Shown one piece after another: positions 61,901-64,000 of a DNA stretch of 64,000 bases. The first letter of the stretch is position 1, and every line of letters begins with the position of its first letter. The translations under genes and the position numbers were made by a program. Origin of the DNA: Mesostigma viride (lineage: Eukaryota > Streptophyta > Mesostigmatophyceae > Mesostigmatales > Mesostigmataceae). The notes beneath the pieces are model-generated. The model was not told where the DNA came from. It did not search any database and was given only the letters and a program-made list of their open reading frames with translations. The stretch is taken from assembly GCA_009746045.1 (NCBI GenBank), contig RPFO01000164.1:1314996-1378995 (forward strand), in the 5' to 3' direction.

Positions 61901-64000
61901 TGTATGTACGTTTCTGTGCATGCCGGCCCTTGCGTGCATGGTGTATGTACATGTGCTTGCACTGGCCCCTTGCGTGCGCGGTGTATGTACGTGTGTGTGC
62001 AGCCCCCCTTGCGTGCGCGGTGTATGTACGTGTGTGCGCACTCGCCCCAAGCGTGCGCGGTGTATGTACGTGTGTGTGCAGCCGCCCCAAGCGTGCGCGG
62101 TGTGTGTACATGTGAGTGCAGCTGCCCCAAGCGTGCGCGGTGTGTGTACATGTGTGTGCAGTTGCCCCTTGCGTGCGCGGTGGATGTACGTGTGTGTGCA
62201 TGCCGGCAATTGCGTGCATGGTGTGTGTACGTGTGTGTGCAGCCGCCCCTTGCGTGCGCGGTGTGTGTACGTGTGTGTGCACTCGCCCCTTGCGTGCGCG
62301 GTGTGTGTACAGGTGTGTGCAGCCGCCCCTTGCGTGCATGGTGTATGTACATGTGTGTGCAGCCGCCCCTTGCGTGCGCGGTGGATGTACATGTGTGTGC
62401 AGCCGAACCTTGCGTGCATGGTGTGTGTACCTGTGCGTGAAGTCGCTCCTTGCGTGCATGGTGTGTGTACGTGTGTGTGCAGCCACCCCTTTCGTGCGCG
62501 GTGTATGTACATGTGAGTGCCGTCGCCCCAAGCGTGCATTTCGTGTGTAAGTGTGTGTGCAGCAGCCCCTTGCGTGCGCGGTGTATGTACGTGTGTGTGC
62601 AGCCGCCCCGTGGTTGCGCGGTGGATGTACATGTGAGTGGAGCCGGTCCTTGCGTGCGCGGTGTATTTACGTGTGTGTGCAGCCGCCCCAAGCGTGCGCG
62701 GTGTGTGTACGTGTGTGTGCAGTTGCCCCTTGCGTGCGCGGTGTGTGTACATGTGTGTGCAGTTGCCCCTTGCGTGCGCGGTGGATGTACGTGTGTGTGC
62801 AGCCGCCCCTTGCGTGCGCGGTGTATTTACGTGTGTGTGCAGCCGCCCCAAGCGTGCGCGGTGTGTGTACGTGTGTGTGCAGTTGCCCCTTGCGTGCGCG
62901 GTGTGTGTACATGTGTGTGCAGTTGCCCCTTGCGTGCGCGGTGTATGTACATGTGTGTGCAGTTGCCCCTTGCGTGCGCGGTGTATGTACGTGTGTGTGC
63001 AGCCGCCCCTTGCGTGCGCGGTGTAGGTACGTGTGTGTGCAGCCGCCCCAAGCGTGCGCGGTGTGTGTACATGTGTGTGCAGTTGCCCCTTGCGTGCGCG
63101 GTGTGTGTACGTGTGTGTGCAGCCGCCCCTTGCGTGCGCGGTGGATGTACGTGTGTGTGCAGTTGCCCCTTGCGTGCGCGGTGGATGTACGTGTGTGTGC
63201 AGCCGCCCCTTGCGTGCGCGGTGTGTGTACATGTGAGTGCAGCTGCCCCAAGCGTGCGCGGTGTGTGTACATGTGTGTGCAGTTGCCCCTTGCGTGCGCG
63301 GTGGATGTACGTGTGTGTGCAGCCGCCCCTTGCGTGCGCGGTGTATGTACGTGCGTGTGCAGCCGCCCCTTGCGTGCGCGGTGTATGTACATGTGTGTGC
63401 ATCCTTGTCCTTGCGTGCGCGGTGTATGTACATGTGTTTGCACTCGCCCCTTGCGTGCGCGGTGGATGTACATGTGTGTGCAGCCGCCCCTTGCGTGCAT
63501 GGTTTATGTACATGTGTGTGCAGTCGCCGGCCCCGTGCGTGCGCAGTGGATGTACGTGTGTGTGCAGCCGCCCCGTGCGTGCATGGTGTGTGTACGTGTG
63601 TGTGCAGCAGCCCCTTGCGTGCGCGGTGTATGTACGTTTCTGTGCATGCCGGCCCTTGCGTGCATGGTGTATGTACATGTGCTTGCACTGGCCCCTTGCG
63701 TGCGCGGTGTATGTACGTGTGTGTGCAGCCCCCCCTTGCGTGCGCGGTGTATGTACGTGTGTGCGCACTCGCCCTTGCGTGCGCGGTGTATGTACGTGTG
63801 TGTGCATGCCGGCAATTGCGTGCATGGTGTGTGTACGTGTGTGTGCAGCCGCCCCTTGCGTGCGCGGTGTGTGTACGTGTGTGTGCACTCGCCCCTTGCG
63901 TGCGCGGTGGATGTACATGTGTGTGCAGCCGCCCCTTGCGTGCATGGTGTATGTCCATGTGTGGGCAGTTGCCCCTTGCGTGCGCGGCGTATGTACATGT
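52975..64000. repeat. 40-bp-unit satellite array of about 11 kb, cut by the window end
   Basis: About 275 copies of a 40-bp unit, for example GCGCGGTGTATGTACGTGTG followed by TGTGCAGCCGCCCCTTGCGT. Variant positions define subtypes: GTGTATG/GTGGATG/GTGTGTG/GTGTAGG, CAGCCGCCCC/CAGTTGCCCC/CACTCGCCCC/CATGCCGGCC/CATCCTTGTC, and CTTGCGTG/CAAGCGTG. Rare units are shortened or hold TTAATTGCGTG. Because neither strand's unit has a stop in most frames, frames of over 1,800 codons exist; their Cys-Val-Arg and His-Thr-Ala content and strand symmetry show they are not genes. Confidence 0.98.

Noticed and set aside
52788-63998. Very long open frames on both strands, up to about 1,860 codons
   Set aside because: They are the direct result of a stop-poor 40-bp repeat: both strands and several frames are open, composition is that of the repeat and no family motif occurs.

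Overview
This is nuclear DNA from a eukaryote. Genes are split by GT-AG introns, exons are GC-rich, and there is a 5S rRNA gene, fragments of non-LTR retrotransposons and many kilobases of tandem repeats. GTGAGT, GTGCGT and GTACGT donors, GC-rich exons beside minisatellite-filled introns, a transmembrane cyclic-nucleotide phosphodiesterase and a caulimovirus-type domain in one element would suit an alga of the green lineage. That placement is inference; no marker in the window settles it.

Layout. At 0.1-5.9 kb (+) lies the 3' half of an ABCC (MRP-type) ABC transporter: second membrane domain and second nucleotide-binding domain. At 6.6-9.1 kb (-) is a decayed non-LTR retrotransposon. At 10.3-14.9 kb are tetranucleotide tracts, a 184-bp satellite and a pair of 257-bp direct repeats. 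At 17.3-21.6 kb (-) is an ankyrin-repeat gene with three minisatellites in its introns. A 120-nt 5S rRNA gene sits at 22.6 kb (+). At 24-30 kb are minisatellites, several copies of one retrotransposon 3' end and a broken ORF1. At 31.6-43.8 kb (-) is a gene joining several membrane segments, a long linker and a complete class I cyclic-nucleotide phosphodiesterase domain. At 44-52.7 kb are small repeats, a retroelement fragment with a viroplasmin/RNase H1 N-terminal-type domain, a palindrome-bearing repeat family and a tRNA-Ser-like relic. From 53.0 kb to the window end is one 40-bp-unit satellite of about 11 kb.

The three protein genes were assembled by reading splice sites and phases by eye. 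In the ABCC and PDE catalytic parts every junction keeps frame and restores a family motif: an intron splits the Walker A glycine codon, and another splits the valine codon of the PDE HPGVNN motif. There is no operon-like organisation; the genes look independent. ABCC export pumps and cyclic-nucleotide phosphodiesterases both act on small signalling or xenobiotic molecules, but nothing here shows that these genes cooperate.

The strongest unexplained pattern is that many exon ends and some exon starts recur as decayed copies inside the adjoining introns, in both the ABCC and PDE genes. Other notable items are pyrimidine-rich simple repeats abutting splice acceptors, the higher-order structure of the 40-bp satellite, and a conserved 3' hairpin plus TTAA-type tail shared by the local retrotransposon copies.
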